This document shows, one piece after another, positions 40,934-49,494 of a DNA stretch of 64,000 nucleotides. Every line of letters starts with the position of its first letter. Position 1 is the first letter of the stretch. The DNA comes from Alphaproteobacteria bacterium (GTDB lineage Bacteria > Pseudomonadota > Alphaproteobacteria > Rhizobiales > Methyloligellaceae), in the NCBI GenBank assembly GCA_016869535.1, contig VGDX01000007.1:62001-126000 (forward strand). The letters run 5' to 3'. Both the position numbers and the translations under genes were made by a program. The notes under the pieces are model-generated. The model ran no database searches. It had not been told where the DNA came from and was given only the letters and a program-made list of their open reading frames with translations.

Positions 40934-42391
40934 TTACCGGCCCTTACCCTTGCCGCGTGGCTTCTCGTGCTTGTGGCCATGATCATGGTCATGGTGGTCG
41001 TGGTCATGATGATCATGGTCGTGATCGTGATCATGGCCGTGGTCATGGCCGTTATCGTCAGGGTCGGCATAAAGCTCCTCGACAGTGACGGGCTTGTCGC
41101 TGACCTTGGCCAGTTCAAGAATGTAATCGACCACCTTGTCCTCGAAGACGGGCGCGCGGATTTCGGCCAGCATCTGCGGATTGTTGCGATAGAAATCGTA
41201 GACCTTGCGCTCCTGCCCCGGGAACTGACGGATACGATCGAGCAGCGCGCGATTAACCTCATCGTCAGTCACGGTGATCTGATGACGGCTGCCAACCTCC
41301 GACAGGACGAGCCCGAGCCGCACGCGCCGCGCCGCGATGTCGTGATAGTCCTCGCGCGCCTTCTCCTCGGTCGTGCCTTCGTCTTCGAAGCTGCGCTTCG
41401 AGGTTTCGAGATCGTGCGTCACTTGGCGCCAGATTGCCTGGAACTCGTTATCGACCAGCGTCGGCGGCAGATCGAAGCTATGACCCTCATTGAGCGCATC
41501 GAGCAGCGCGCGCTTCATCTTCAGGCGTGAGGCGATGACCCGGTCCTGTTCGAGACGCGATTTGACCGTCTCGCGCAATTTGGCGACAGTCTCGACCCCG
41601 ATCGACTTGGCGAAATCGTCATTCAGCTCCGGCGTCTCCGGCGCGGCAACTTCCTTGATCTTCACCTCGAATGTCGCTGCTTTTCCCGCCAGGTTCTTTT
41701 CCGGATAGGTCTCCGGAAAAGTCGCCTCGACGATCCGCTCTTCGCCGGCCTTGGCGCCGGTCAAGCCTTCCTCGAAGCCCGGAATGAAATTGCCGCTGCC
41801 GAGCACGATTTGCGCGTCCTCGGTGCTGCCGCCTTCGAAGGGCTCACCGTCGATCTTGCCGATAAAGTCGGCGGTCAAACGGTCGCCGCTTTCGGCAGCG
41901 CCCTCCTTCGGCTTGTAGCTGAGATTGGCGGCGCGGATGCGGTCGATCGCCTGGTCGATATCGGCATCGGTGACCGCTGCGACAGGCTTCTCCAATTCGA
42001 TCTTGCCGAAATCCATCGTCTCGAATTGCGGCAGCACCTCGAAGGAAAGCGTGTAAGCGAGGTCGCTCGTACCGGCGAAGATCTTGTCGATCTCGCCTTC
42101 GTCCTCGGGCAGGCCAACGGTCGGCTGGAAAGCGGGACGCTCGGCACGCTCCGAGATGGCCTCGCGGCTCGTCTCGGCGACGGCCTGTTGCACCACTTCG
42201 GCCATGACCGAGCGGCCATAGACCTTGCGCAAATGCTCCTTCGGCACCTTGCCGGGCCGGAAGCCTTTGAGCCGCGCTTTGCCTTTCAATTCTTCGAGGC
42301 GCGCCGATAGGCGCTTCTCGAGCTCGTCGGCGCCAATCACCACTTTCAACTGACGGCGCAGCCCGTCCGAGCTCACTTCCGTGATGTTCAT
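40934..42391 (-). CDS. tig: Trigger factor with His/Asp-rich C-terminal tail
   Basis: Ribosome-bound chaperone and prolyl isomerase. The ribosome-binding domain has the signature GFRPGKVPKEHLRKVYG near residue 44; the FKBP-type domain spans about residues 155-245 (GDRLTADFIGKIDGEPFEGG, GSGNFIPGFEEGL); the helical C-terminal domain follows. The last 40 or so residues are unusual: about fifteen His alternating with Asp, then KPRGKGKGR, a likely metal-binding tail. From the ATG at 42391 it is 485 residues, longer than the usual ~430-450 because of this tail. It heads the tig-clpP-clpX-lon block. Confidence 0.95.
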   Translation of the reverse strand: MNITEVSSDGLRRQLKVVIGADELEKRLSARLEELKGKARLKGFRPGKVPKEHLRKVYGRSVMAEVVQQAVAETSREAISERAERPAFQPTVGLPEDEGEIDKIFAGTSDLAYTLSFEVLPQFETMDFGKIELEKPVAAVTDADIDQAIDRIRAANLSYKPKEGAAESGDRLTADFIGKIDGEPFEGGSTEDAQIVLGSGNFIPGFEEGLTGAKAGEERIVEATFPETYPEKNLAGKAATFEVKIKEVAAPETPELNDDFAKSIGVETVAKLRETVKSRLEQDRVIASRLKMKRALLDALNEGHSFDLPPTLVDNEFQAIWRQVTHDLETSKRSFEDEGTTEEKAREDYHDIAARRVRLGLVLSEVGSRHQITVTDDEVNRALLDRIRQFPGQERKVYDFYRNNPQMLAEIRAPVFEDKVVDYILELAKVSDKPVTVEELYADPDDNGHDHGHDHDHDHDHHDHDHHDHDHGHKHEKPRGKGKGR

Positions 42392-42452
42392 GCCCTTCAA
42401 TCCAATTTCACGCAGCGCGGGGCTGTTATGTTTCCAAAACGACCAACGAAGT

Positions 42453-42537
42453 TGGTGCGGGCGGAGGGAGTTGAACCCCCACGGCCGAAGCCACCAGAAC
42501 CTAAATCTGGCGTGTCTACCAGTTCCACCACGCCCGC
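42453..42537 (-). tRNA. tRNA-Leu (anticodon TAG), CCA encoded
   Basis: 85-base class II tRNA on the minus strand: acceptor GCGGGCG/CGCCCGC, anticodon stem CCAGA/TCTGG with loop TTTAGGT, a long variable arm (GGCTTCGGCC region), T loop GGTTCAACTCC, discriminator A and encoded CCA. Confidence 0.96.
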
Positions 42538-42570
42538 TTAAGGGTTGAGCGCCCGCCGTCGGCCTCGGGG

Positions 42571-42599
42571 TCTATATCACAGGCTTGCCCGTATGCCAG
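42571..42599 (-). promoter_or_regulatory. Predicted promoter of tRNA-Leu
   Basis: The minus strand reads CTGGCA, 17 bases, TATAGA, ending 33 bases before the tRNA 5' end. The -10 is good and the -35 matches at four of six positions. Confidence 0.45.
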
Positions 42600-42763
42600 C
42601 CCAAGGCTCTGCAGGGTTAGATAGGAAGGCAGACTGCCGACAGTGAGTCCTTTAGAAAGGGTATGCCAGGATCAAGGCATTGGGCGCAATTTCCGCGTCT
42701 TGCGGGCTTTGCCCTCGCTCATTAGGTTGCCTTGAGATTCGAGGCTCCCCGAAGGCTCCCCCC

Positions 42764-43804
42764 GTGTCCTACCGCAACGGAATTATCGAGGCGATCGGCA
42801 ATACGCCGCTGATCAAGCTCAAGCGTGCGTCGGAGGAGACCGGCTGCCTGATCCTCGGCAAGGCCGAGTTCATGAATCCCGGCCAGTCGGTGAAAGATCG
42901 CGCGGCGCTGTTCATCATCCGCGACGCGCTGAACTCCGGTGCGCTCCAGCCTGGCGGAACAGTGGTCGAGGGGACCGCCGGCAATACCGGTATCGGGCTG
43001 GCGCTGGTCGGCAATGCGCTTGGCTTGAAAACGGTCATCGTCATCCCCGAGACACAGTCCGACGAGAAAAAGGACATGCTGCGCTTGACGGGTGCCGAGC
43101 TGATCGAGGTCCCCGCCGTGCCCTATAAAGACGCGAACAACTACGTGAAATATTCCGGCCGCCTGGCCGAACAAATGAACCGCACCGAGCCGAATGGCGC
43201 GATCTGGGCCAACCAATTCGACAACGTGGCCAATCGCCAGGGACATTTGGAAACAACGGCGCAAGAAATCTGGCGGGACCTCGACGGGAAGATCGACGGT
43301 TTCGTCTGCGCGGTCGGTACCGGTGGCACCCTGGCAGGCGTGTCGATGGGCCTCAAAGAACATAACCCCAATGTCGTCATCGGTTTGGCCGACCCGATGG
43401 GCGCGGCGCTTTACCATTTCTACAAGCACGGCACGCTCAAGTCTGAGGGAAGCTCCATCACTGAAGGCATCGGTCAGGGCCGGATCACCGCCAATCTCGA
43501 AGGCGTTAAGATCGACGAGGCGTATCAAATCACCGACCAGGAAGCGCTGCCGATCATCTTCGACCTGTTGCAGGAGGAAGGTCTCTGCCTCGGAGGGTCG
43601 AGCGGCATCAATGTCGCCGGCGCCATCCGCCTCGCCCGCGATCTCGGTCCCGGTCATACCATCGTCACGGTTCTTGCTGACTACGGGACGCGCTACCAAT
43701 CGAGGCTGTTCAACCCCAAATTTCTGAAGGAGAAGGGGCTGCCGGTCCCGGCCTGGCTCGACCAAGGCCAAACGGCTGCTCCCGCGCCCCGCGTATTTGT
43801 CTAA
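42764..43804 (+). CDS. cysK: Cysteine synthase family protein (O-acetylserine sulfhydrylase)
   Basis: PLP enzyme making cysteine from O-acetylserine and sulfide. Motifs: IGNTPLIKLKRASEE, PGQSVKDRAALFII near residue 45 (PLP Lys), GTAGNTGIGLALVG (substrate-binding loop), AVGTGGTLAGVSMG (phosphate loop) and LGGSSGINVAGA. From the GTG at 42764 (GAAGG nine bases upstream) it is 346 residues, slightly longer than E. coli CysK. The open frame upstream has no family match. It starts a plus-strand run cysK-sseA-metC, all sulfur amino acid enzymes. The exact donor specificity (O-acetylserine or O-phosphoserine) is not certain. Confidence 0.9.
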   Translation: MSYRNGIIEAIGNTPLIKLKRASEETGCLILGKAEFMNPGQSVKDRAALFIIRDALNSGALQPGGTVVEGTAGNTGIGLALVGNALGLKTVIVIPETQSDEKKDMLRLTGAELIEVPAVPYKDANNYVKYSGRLAEQMNRTEPNGAIWANQFDNVANRQGHLETTAQEIWRDLDGKIDGFVCAVGTGGTLAGVSMGLKEHNPNVVIGLADPMGAALYHFYKHGTLKSEGSSITEGIGQGRITANLEGVKIDEAYQITDQEALPIIFDLLQEEGLCLGGSSGINVAGAIRLARDLGPGHTIVTVLADYGTRYQSRLFNPKFLKEKGLPVPAWLDQGQTAAPAPRVFV

Positions 43805-43825
43805 TCCAGGAGGAGGCCCCCCGTT

Positions 43826-44677
43826 TTGCTGACGACGAAGACTTGGCTGACAGAGACCGACGAGCTCGCGCGCGAGCTCGATGCGCCGGACCTCGTGATC
43901 ATCGACGCCACCTGGCATATGCCGGGGGACGGCAAGGATGCCCGCGCCGAATATCTCGAAGAGCACATTCCGGGCGCTCTGTTCTTCGATATCGACGAGA
44001 TCGCCGACACCAACAGCCCCCTACCCCATATGCTGCCGCCCCCTGAGAAATTCTCATCGCGCATGCGCTCGATGGGTATCGGTGACGGCTCGCGCATCGT
44101 GGTCTATGACAGAACCGGCCTCTATAGCGCCGCGCGCGTGTGGTGGACCTTCCGCGTCATGGGTGTGGAGGATGTCAGCGTGCTGAATGGCGGTCTGCCG
44201 AAATGGAAACGCGAGGGGCGCCCGTTGGAAAGCGGCGAACCACCCTTGCGCACGACGCGGCATTTCACGGCGCGCCGTAATGCCGATCTCGTACGCGATC
44301 AGTCCGATGTCAAGGCGATCCTTAAGGACAAGTCGGCTGAGATCGTCGATGCGCGTTCAGCCGAGCGCTTCGCCGGGAAGGTACCCGAACCTCGGCCAGG
44401 GCTCCGTTCGGGCCATATCCCAGGTGCCCGCAATGTGCCTTACGGGAAGCTCCTCAATGCCGACGGCACGCTGAAACCGCCCCGCGAAATCGAGATCCTG
44501 TTCCGCAATGCCGGTGTCGATCTGCACAAGCCGGTGGTGACCAGCTGCGGCTCCGGCATCACCGCAAGCGTGCTGGCGCTTGCGCTTGCCGAGCTTGGCC
44601 ACCGCCGTACGGCAGTGTATGACGGCTCTTGGTCAGAATGGGGCGCAGACCCGGAGCTTCCAATAGAGACCGGCTAA
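43826..44677 (+). CDS. sseA: 3-mercaptopyruvate sulfurtransferase
   Basis: Two-domain rhodanese that moves sulfur from 3-mercaptopyruvate to thiols or cyanide. The 283-residue protein has LVIIDATWHMPG and EEHIPGALFFDIDEIAD in the N-terminal domain, a SVLNGGLPKWKREG linker, and the active-site loop CGSGITASVLALAL near residue 239 in the C-terminal domain; CG-S-G-x-T is the mercaptopyruvate type, not the rhodanese CRKGVT type. The start is TTG at 43826, with AGGAGG 11 or so bases upstream, 21 bases after cysK. Confidence 0.9.
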   Translation: MLTTKTWLTETDELARELDAPDLVIIDATWHMPGDGKDARAEYLEEHIPGALFFDIDEIADTNSPLPHMLPPPEKFSSRMRSMGIGDGSRIVVYDRTGLYSAARVWWTFRVMGVEDVSVLNGGLPKWKREGRPLESGEPPLRTTRHFTARRNADLVRDQSDVKAILKDKSAEIVDARSAERFAGKVPEPRPGLRSGHIPGARNVPYGKLLNADGTLKPPREIEILFRNAGVDLHKPVVTSCGSGITASVLALALAELGHRRTAVYDGSWSEWGADPELPIETG

Positions 44678-44693
44678 CCCGGCCTCTCCCTCA

Positions 44694-45869
44694 ATGAGCA
44701 AACGGACCAGGACGCAGAATCCGCTGACACGTCTGGCGCATGCCGGGCGCGAACCTGCGCGCTTCCACGGCTTCGTCAACACCCCGATCTATCGCGGCTC
44801 CACGGTGCTGTTCCCGACTGTTGCCGCGCTTGAATCGAATACGCAGGACTACACCTATGGGCGGCTCGGCACGCCGACGGTCACGGCGCTGGAAGATACG
44901 ATTGCCGAGCTCGAAGGCGGTCACCGCACGCTACTTACACCGTCAGGCCTCTCGGCCATCGTTACCTCGCTGCTCGCTTTTCTGGGCGAAGGCGACGAGC
45001 TTCTCATCGTGGACAGCGTCTATCGCCCGGCGCGTCGCTTCTGCGACAATGTCCTGAGGCGGTTGGGCGTCACCGTCACCTATTACGATCCGTTGATCGG
45101 CGCCGGTATTGAAAAGCTGATCACCAAGAAGACGCGCGTCGTGTTCACTGAATCGCCAGGCTCCCAGACCTTCGAGGTGCAGGATGTCCCGGCGATCGCC
45201 GAGGTGGCGCATCGTGCCGGCGCGATCCTCATACTCGACAACACCTGGGCGACGCCGCTCTTCTTCAAGCCGTTTGAGCACGGCGCCGACGTTTCGATCC
45301 AGGCCTTGACCAAATATATCGGCGGGCATGCCGATATCATGCTGGGCGCTCTTACGGCCACCAAGGAAGCCGCGGCGGCCGTGACCAAGGCGCACGAGGA
45401 CTTGGGTCTTTGTCCTGGGCCTGAGGATGTTTATCTGGGTCTACGGGGTTTGCGGAGCCTCGGTGCGCGTCTTGAGCGTCACCAGAGGTCAGCCTTGGCG
45501 ATGGCCGAATGGCTCGCCACACGGCCTGAGGTGGAGCGCGTGCTCCATCCAGCGTTTCCGACCTGTCCGGGGCACGATGTATGGAAGCGCGACTTCACAG
45601 GGGCCTCAGGCCTATTCTCCATCCTGCTGAAGCCGGTGAGCCGTGAGGCGGTAGCCGCGATGGTCGATGGGCTCGATCTGTTCGGTATGGGCTATTCCTG
45701 GGGAGGGTTTGAGAGCCTGATCCTGCCATTCGATCCGAGCGAGTACCGCACCGCCACGCACTGGACGCATAAAGGTCCGGCACTTCGTCTCCATATCGGG
45801 CTTGAGGATATTGACGATCTGCGCGCCGATCTCGAAGCCGGCTTCAGCCGCCTGAAGGCGGCCGCTTAA
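44694..45869 (+). CDS. metC: Cystathionine beta-lyase
   Basis: PLP enzyme splitting cystathionine to homocysteine, pyruvate and ammonia on the methionine route. The 391-residue Cys/Met-metabolism-fold protein has TPIYRGSTVLFPTVAALES, YTYGRLGTPTVTALED, LTPSGLSAIVTSLLAFL, DNTWATPLFFKP, the PLP Lys in SIQALTKYIGGHAD near residue 209, and YSWGGFESLILP near residue 340. It is 16 bases after sseA. Its end overlaps the stop of the convergent SMP-30-like gene by 4 bases. Confidence 0.9.
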   Translation: MSKRTRTQNPLTRLAHAGREPARFHGFVNTPIYRGSTVLFPTVAALESNTQDYTYGRLGTPTVTALEDTIAELEGGHRTLLTPSGLSAIVTSLLAFLGEGDELLIVDSVYRPARRFCDNVLRRLGVTVTYYDPLIGAGIEKLITKKTRVVFTESPGSQTFEVQDVPAIAEVAHRAGAILILDNTWATPLFFKPFEHGADVSIQALTKYIGGHADIMLGALTATKEAAAAVTKAHEDLGLCPGPEDVYLGLRGLRSLGARLERHQRSALAMAEWLATRPEVERVLHPAFPTCPGHDVWKRDFTGASGLFSILLKPVSREAVAAMVDGLDLFGMGYSWGGFESLILPFDPSEYRTATHWTHKGPALRLHIGLEDIDDLRADLEAGFSRLKAAA

Positions 45870-46723
45870 TCCAGTTTATAAGCGACCAGAGAGTTGTTCA
45901 TCATCATCGGAATCAGGACCGTATTTGTCTCCGGCAGGTAGATAAAATCGGCGTTGCCCTGGCGCAGCGGGAGTAGCCGCTGCACGTCGCCCTTAGCGGT
46001 AACACGGAAGAGACCGCCCGATGCCCAGTCGGTGACAAGATAAATGCCCGGCTCGACCGCTTCGAGTCCATCGAGATTGCCGATCGCCTCGCCGTTGCCG
46101 AGCGGTTTGATCGACTGGTCCTCAAGTGACACCGCAAGCAAGGCGCCGAGCTTCCCCTCCTGCCCGCCCTCCGCCATATCGCCAAACGGGGCGACGATGA
46201 GCGTGTTGCCTTCCACCAGAAGCCCGTTCGGTTTGTTGAGCGCGTCGTTGGTCAACCACGGTTCGAATTGGCCGTCCTTAAGGCGCCAGATCGTGTTTGT
46301 GGGTGTGTCAGAGACGTAAACCGTTCCCGCTTCGTCGGTGGCGATGCCATTCAAAAACAGCGCGCCTTCCGCCGGGTAGCGCTTAATGATGTCACCCGAG
46401 GCGACATTGATGGCCACCAATTGATCGACATCGGCGGCATAGAGCGTGCGGTCGTGCAGTGCGAGCCCCGACGGCGCGTCGAGCCCCTTGACCCATTCCT
46501 TTTCGATCATGGTGCCGTCAGGCCTCATCTTGGCGATAAAGCCGTTGCCGTCCTTCTGCATGATGGCGCCGGCGATGTTGCTGACATAGAGGACGCCGGT
46601 GGCCGGATCCATCACGACAGATTCCGGCTGGGCCAGCCCCTTGGTCTCCCACAAGAGCTTCGGTTTGGCCGACACCGGGAGCGAAAGGATGAGCGTTAAA
46701 AGAAAAGCCGCGACCAGGCGCAT
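45866..46723 (-). CDS. Exported SMP-30/NHL-type beta-propeller protein
   Basis: A 285-residue protein with a signal peptide (MRLVAAFLLTLILSLPVSA, cleavage before KPK) and a beta-propeller of repeated motifs such as MDPATGVLYVSN, LHDRTLYAADVDQLVAIN and NGIATDEAGTVYVSD. The repeats resemble SMP-30/gluconolactonase and NHL propellers. Periplasmic or secreted location follows from the leader. The substrate is unknown; gluconolactonase is only one possibility. The ATG at 46723 is chosen because it creates the signal peptide. Confidence 0.75.
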   Translation of the reverse strand: MRLVAAFLLTLILSLPVSAKPKLLWETKGLAQPESVVMDPATGVLYVSNIAGAIMQKDGNGFIAKMRPDGTMIEKEWVKGLDAPSGLALHDRTLYAADVDQLVAINVASGDIIKRYPAEGALFLNGIATDEAGTVYVSDTPTNTIWRLKDGQFEPWLTNDALNKPNGLLVEGNTLIVAPFGDMAEGGQEGKLGALLAVSLEDQSIKPLGNGEAIGNLDGLEAVEPGIYLVTDWASGGLFRVTAKGDVQRLLPLRQGNADFIYLPETNTVLIPMMMNNSLVAYKLD

Positions 46724-46775
46724 GAGGGGTCTCTCACCGGCAAGGATTGCGAGATGAGTGTAGTCGAAAGGCGAG

Positions 46776-46851
46776 TGGCGGTCCCGCAAGGATTCGAACC
46801 TTGAACCCTCTGCTTAGAAGGCAGATGCTCTATCCCTTGAGCTACGGGACC
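46776..46851 (-). tRNA. tRNA-Arg (anticodon TCT), CCA encoded
   Basis: 76-base cloverleaf on the minus strand: acceptor GGTCCCG/CGGGACC, anticodon stem TCTGC/GCAGA with loop CTTCTAA, T loop GGTTCGAATCC, discriminator G, encoded CCA. A good -10 (TATACT) lies shortly upstream but no clear -35. Confidence 0.95.
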
Positions 46852-46896
46852 GCTTGGGCCGCGAGTATACCCGAAAGAAACGCGAACGCGTGAATG

Positions 46897-47208
46897 TCAG
46901 TGCGTCCAGCGGGCGGGACGCCCGAACTTGAAATTCTCCGCATAGGATTTCGGTCTGATCTCCGACCCGTGCGGCTCCTCGAGACGGAAGGCGATGCCCT
47001 GACTTGTGGCGAAGGCGATCGCTTCTTCCTTGGATGGGAAGGTCATGCGGACCTGCTGACGCGTCTCGGCTGAGCTTGTCCATCCCATGAGAGGCTCGAT
47101 TGCGCGCGGCTGCTCGCGCACGAACTCCAGCACCCACTCGCGCGACGTCGCCTTGCCGGACTGCATGGCGCTCTTGGCTGGCTTGTAGATACGAGCGGTG
47201 GCTGGCAT
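46897..47208 (-). CDS. NDUFS4-like accessory subunit of complex I
   Basis: A 103-residue protein matching the conserved region of the mitochondrial 18-kDa subunit (ETC complex I subunit family). It starts MPATARIYKPAKSAMQSGKA and contains REWVLEF, PLMGWTSSAETRQQVRM, FPSKEEAIAFATSQGIAF and a C-terminal RPKSYAENFKFGRPARWTH, close to the mitochondrial C-terminal WNRRTWTH-type motif. It likely binds at the NuoE/F/G/I side of the matrix arm in alphaproteobacteria. It is 13 kb away from the nuo operon, between tRNA-Pro and tRNA-Arg. The ATG at 47208 has AGGA nine bases upstream. Confidence 0.88.
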   Translation of the reverse strand: MPATARIYKPAKSAMQSGKATSREWVLEFVREQPRAIEPLMGWTSSAETRQQVRMTFPSKEEAIAFATSQGIAFRLEEPHGSEIRPKSYAENFKFGRPARWTH

Positions 47209-47235
47209 CGTTTTTGTCCTATGCGGCGATAGAAT

Positions 47236-47312
<77 letters not shown>

Positions 47313-47400
47313 ATAAATCGCCTTCTGACAGATACATAGTTCGCCCTGGTCCTGGAGACTAGCCTTCAGGTTTGAGTAAAAGACTAATGGGACCGTGGCC

Positions 47401-47862
47401 TTACGGGTTTCGCCCGCCGGTCATGCCTGGATAGATGATCTTATCGCCCGGTTTCAGCCCGATCTTGTCGGCCTGTCCGGCGTTCAGTTCCAGCACTCCG
47501 ACGATATCGCCGCCGGAATATATCGAGCGGGTGGAAAAGGGTTCGGTATAGGTCTCAATCCGGTGCACCGTACCGTCCGGGGCGATGAAGATCATGTCGA
47601 GCGGGATGAAGGTGTTCTTCATCCACATGGCGGCAGGCTGCGGACGGTCGTAGAGAAACAGCATGCCACTGTTCTCGGGTAGCGAGCGCCGGTACATCAG
47701 CCCGATCGCGCGTTCCTGATCCGTGGTTGCCACCTCGATGTCGTAGTTATGGTCGCCGGTCTCCGTCTTGAGCACGATGGTTCCGGTGCTTGCCGCGTGA
47801 CTTACGTCGAGCGGCGCCAAGAGCGCGAGCGTAATCAAAAAGGCCGCGACGAAGCGGCCCAC
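47401..47862 (-). CDS. DUF192 family exported protein
   Basis: A 153-residue protein with a hydrophobic leader (VAAFLITLALLAPLDVSHA) and a DUF192 domain: ERAIGLMYRRSLPENSGMLF, MWMKNTFIPLDMIFIAPDG and GVLELNAGQADKIGLKPGD. Function is unknown; the family is small beta-rich and often periplasmic. The frame is open far upstream through the cold-shock gene, so I choose the GTG at 47862, which lies 24 bases after that gene's stop and leaves a normal signal peptide; a TTG one codon earlier is also possible. Confidence 0.82.
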   Translation of the reverse strand: MGRFVAAFLITLALLAPLDVSHAASTGTIVLKTETGDHNYDIEVATTDQERAIGLMYRRSLPENSGMLFLYDRPQPAAMWMKNTFIPLDMIFIAPDGTVHRIETYTEPFSTRSIYSGGDIVGVLELNAGQADKIGLKPGDKIIYPGMTGGRNP

Positions 47863-47885
47863 CAAATCGAAGCATCGATGTTTCT

Positions 47886-48458
47886 TCAGTGAGAGGACGG
47901 ACCCTGCGCGCCGTCCGGTTTTAGCTCCGCCGCCATCAACCCTTTCGGCCCGCGCCCGAAGCGGACGAGCACCGATTGACCCGGCCTGAGTTCCGTAAAG
48001 CCGCAACGTCTGAGGGTCTCCATATGCACGAAGATGTCCGGACTCTGATCCCCGCGGGTCAGGAATCCGAAGCCCCGCAGGCGGTTGAACCACTTGACCA
48101 CGGCCTGTTCCCAATCGCTCTCCGGGACCACGATCACATGGGTCCGCTGGGGCAATTCCGAGGGGTGGATGGCGGTCGAGTCGTCCATTGTCCGGATGCG
48201 GAAGGCCTGCAGACCCTTCGGCCGGCGCAACACTTCGCAGACTACGCGCGCACCCTCGTACGCGGTCTGGAAGCCGTCGCGTCGCAGGCAAGTCACATGC
48301 AGGAGAACGTCGGGAAGGTCTTCGTCGGGAACGATGAACCCATATCCCTTTGACGCATCGAACCACTTGATCGACCCTGATACTTCGAAGACATCAACTG
48401 CTGCTTCCTCGTCGTGTTGGGTAATACCCTCTACAAGTGGCGGTTCTTTCGCCCCCAT
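47886..48458 (-). CDS. Cold-shock protein with two CSD domains
   Basis: A 190-residue protein with two cold-shock domains of RNA- or ssDNA-binding type. Domain 1 (about residues 28-95) has [18 protein letters not shown]; domain 2 (about 117-180) has [19 protein letters not shown] and [14 protein letters not shown]. In domain 1 the second RNP motif is altered ([13 protein letters not shown]). Double-CSD proteins are common in Rhizobiales and Caulobacter (CspC/CspD type, stationary-phase expressed there). The ATG at 48458 follows GGGG nine bases away. It lies 24 bases before the DUF192 gene, so the two are probably one transcript. Confidence 0.9.
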   Translation of the reverse strand: MGAKEPPLVEGITQHDEEAAVDVFEVSGSIKWFDASKGYGFIVPDEDLPDVLLHVTCLRRDGFQTAYEGARVVCEVLRRPKGLQAFRIRTMDDSTAIHPSELPQRTHVIVVPESDWEQAVVKWFNRLRGFGFLTRGDQSPDIFVHMETLRRCGFTELRPGQSVLVRFGRGPKGLMAAELKPDGAQGPSSH

Positions 48459-48934
48459 GCCACATTCCCCCGCTTCACTTCCGACGCAGCCGATCGACGT
48501 CCCACTTACGAATCGGCTGGAATAGACGAGAGGCGAACATAGCATTGCCGCTTAGTGAGGCTAGCGGAATTTTCCAAAGCGCGATGCCTTCTCCACAATT
48601 CGCCCCCCGGTTTGTCATTTGTCACCCGAAGTGTGGTCAACCATATGATCGGCAAGCGAAACTCCTTGCGCACGCGCAGCAGTGCCGATGAGTGCGGTTG
48701 CGTTGCCGACTCCGCGCCGAGTCAGGTCAAATATTTCTGGTGTCGAGAGAATTTCAATTCTACCGCATGCGCGCGGGCTTATGCGGCTCGCTGTGTATCT
48801 TATGCAACAATCGACCAGCAATCTGCATCCAAGAGGCCAGAATTGAACAGATGCCTCCCCCTTGCCATTGCGGAGCCCCCCGCGCTAAGGGTGCATCATG
48901 CCCTTGAGGTCATGAGATCAAGGAGACGGTCGGC
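48459..48934. other. 476-base gap between the cold-shock gene and gloA
   Basis: Divergent promoter region for two genes. I see no tRNA, terminator or convincing promoter hexamers. A plus-strand open frame at 48555-48938 (127 codons) has no recognisable motif, an odd composition rich in Ser, Arg and Cys, and runs into gloA, so I do not call it a gene. The long leader may carry cold-shock mRNA control, but nothing specific is visible. Confidence 0.4.
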
Positions 48935-49354
48935 ATGAAGTATCTGCACACCATGGTCCGTGTTACCGACATCGATCAATCGCTCGACTTCTATTGCAAC
49001 AAGCTCGGCCTGAAGGAGGTGCGGCGCATGGAGAGTCCGCAAGGACGCTTCACGCTGATCTATCTCGCCGCGCCCGGTGACGAAGATGCCCAGCTCGAGT
49101 TGACCTACAACTGGGATCCCGAAGCCTATGGCGAGGGACGCAATTTCGGACACCTGGCCTACGAGGTCGACGACATCTACGCGACCTGCGAGCGCCTCAT
49201 GAAGAACGGAGTGACCATCAACCGGCCTCCGCGCGACGGTCACATGGCCTTCGTCCGCTCTCCCGACAATATCTCGATCGAATTCTTGCAGAAGGGCAAG
49301 CCATTGCGTCCGCAAGAGCCCTGGGCGTCCATGCCGAATACCGGCAAATGGTAG
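48935..49354 (+). CDS. gloA: Lactoylglutathione lyase (glyoxalase I)
   Basis: Zinc or nickel enzyme converting the methylglyoxal-glutathione hemithioacetal to S-lactoylglutathione. The 139-residue VOC protein begins [20 protein letters not shown] with the metal His in LHTM; other ligands are in LELTYNW (Glu), FGHLAYEV (His) and ISIEFLQ (Glu). GGAG stands ten bases before the ATG. Its stop codon abuts the 3' end of the convergent tRNA-Glu gene with no gap. Confidence 0.94.
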   Translation: MKYLHTMVRVTDIDQSLDFYCNKLGLKEVRRMESPQGRFTLIYLAAPGDEDAQLELTYNWDPEAYGEGRNFGHLAYEVDDIYATCERLMKNGVTINRPPRDGHMAFVRSPDNISIEFLQKGKPLRPQEPWASMPNTGKW

Positions 49355-49429
49355 TGGTGCCCCCTAGGGGGATCGAACCCCTGTTTTCAGGTTGAAAACC
49401 TGACGTCCTGACCACTAGACGAAGGGGGC
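49355..49429 (-). tRNA. tRNA-Glu (anticodon TTC), CCA encoded
   Basis: 75-base cloverleaf on the minus strand: acceptor GCCCCCT/AGGGGGC, anticodon stem TCAGG/CCTGA with loop TTTTCAA, T loop GGTTCGATCCC, discriminator A, encoded CCA. The 3' end is flush with the gloA stop codon. Confidence 0.96.
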
Positions 49430-49442
49430 GCACCGAGCCCGT

Positions 49443-49471
49443 CATATAGAAGGCTTGGCCTGCGCTCGCAA
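49443..49471 (-). promoter_or_regulatory. Predicted promoter of tRNA-Glu
   Basis: The minus strand reads TTGCGA, 17 bases, TATATG, ending 13 bases before the tRNA 5' end. The promoter lies in the short gap after recJ, 24 bases past the recJ stop codon. Confidence 0.5.
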
Positions 49472-49494
49472 GAACGTGCGCCGACGGAAGGCCA

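Noticed and set aside
40960-41060. Repetitive GATCATG/GTGGTCATG pattern resembling a short repeat array
   Set aside because: It is the reverse complement of CAT/CAC and GAC/GAT codons for the His/Asp tail of the trigger factor, not a CRISPR or tandem repeat with spacers.
47863-48366. Long in-frame upstream extension of the DUF192 gene
   Set aside because: It overlaps the well-supported double cold-shock-domain gene on the same strand in another frame; GC-rich codon bias keeps the frame open. A signal peptide supports the later start.
48555-48938. 127-codon plus-strand open frame before gloA
   Set aside because: No recognisable motif, unusual Cys/Ser/Arg-rich composition, runs into gloA in another frame and has no ribosome binding site of note.
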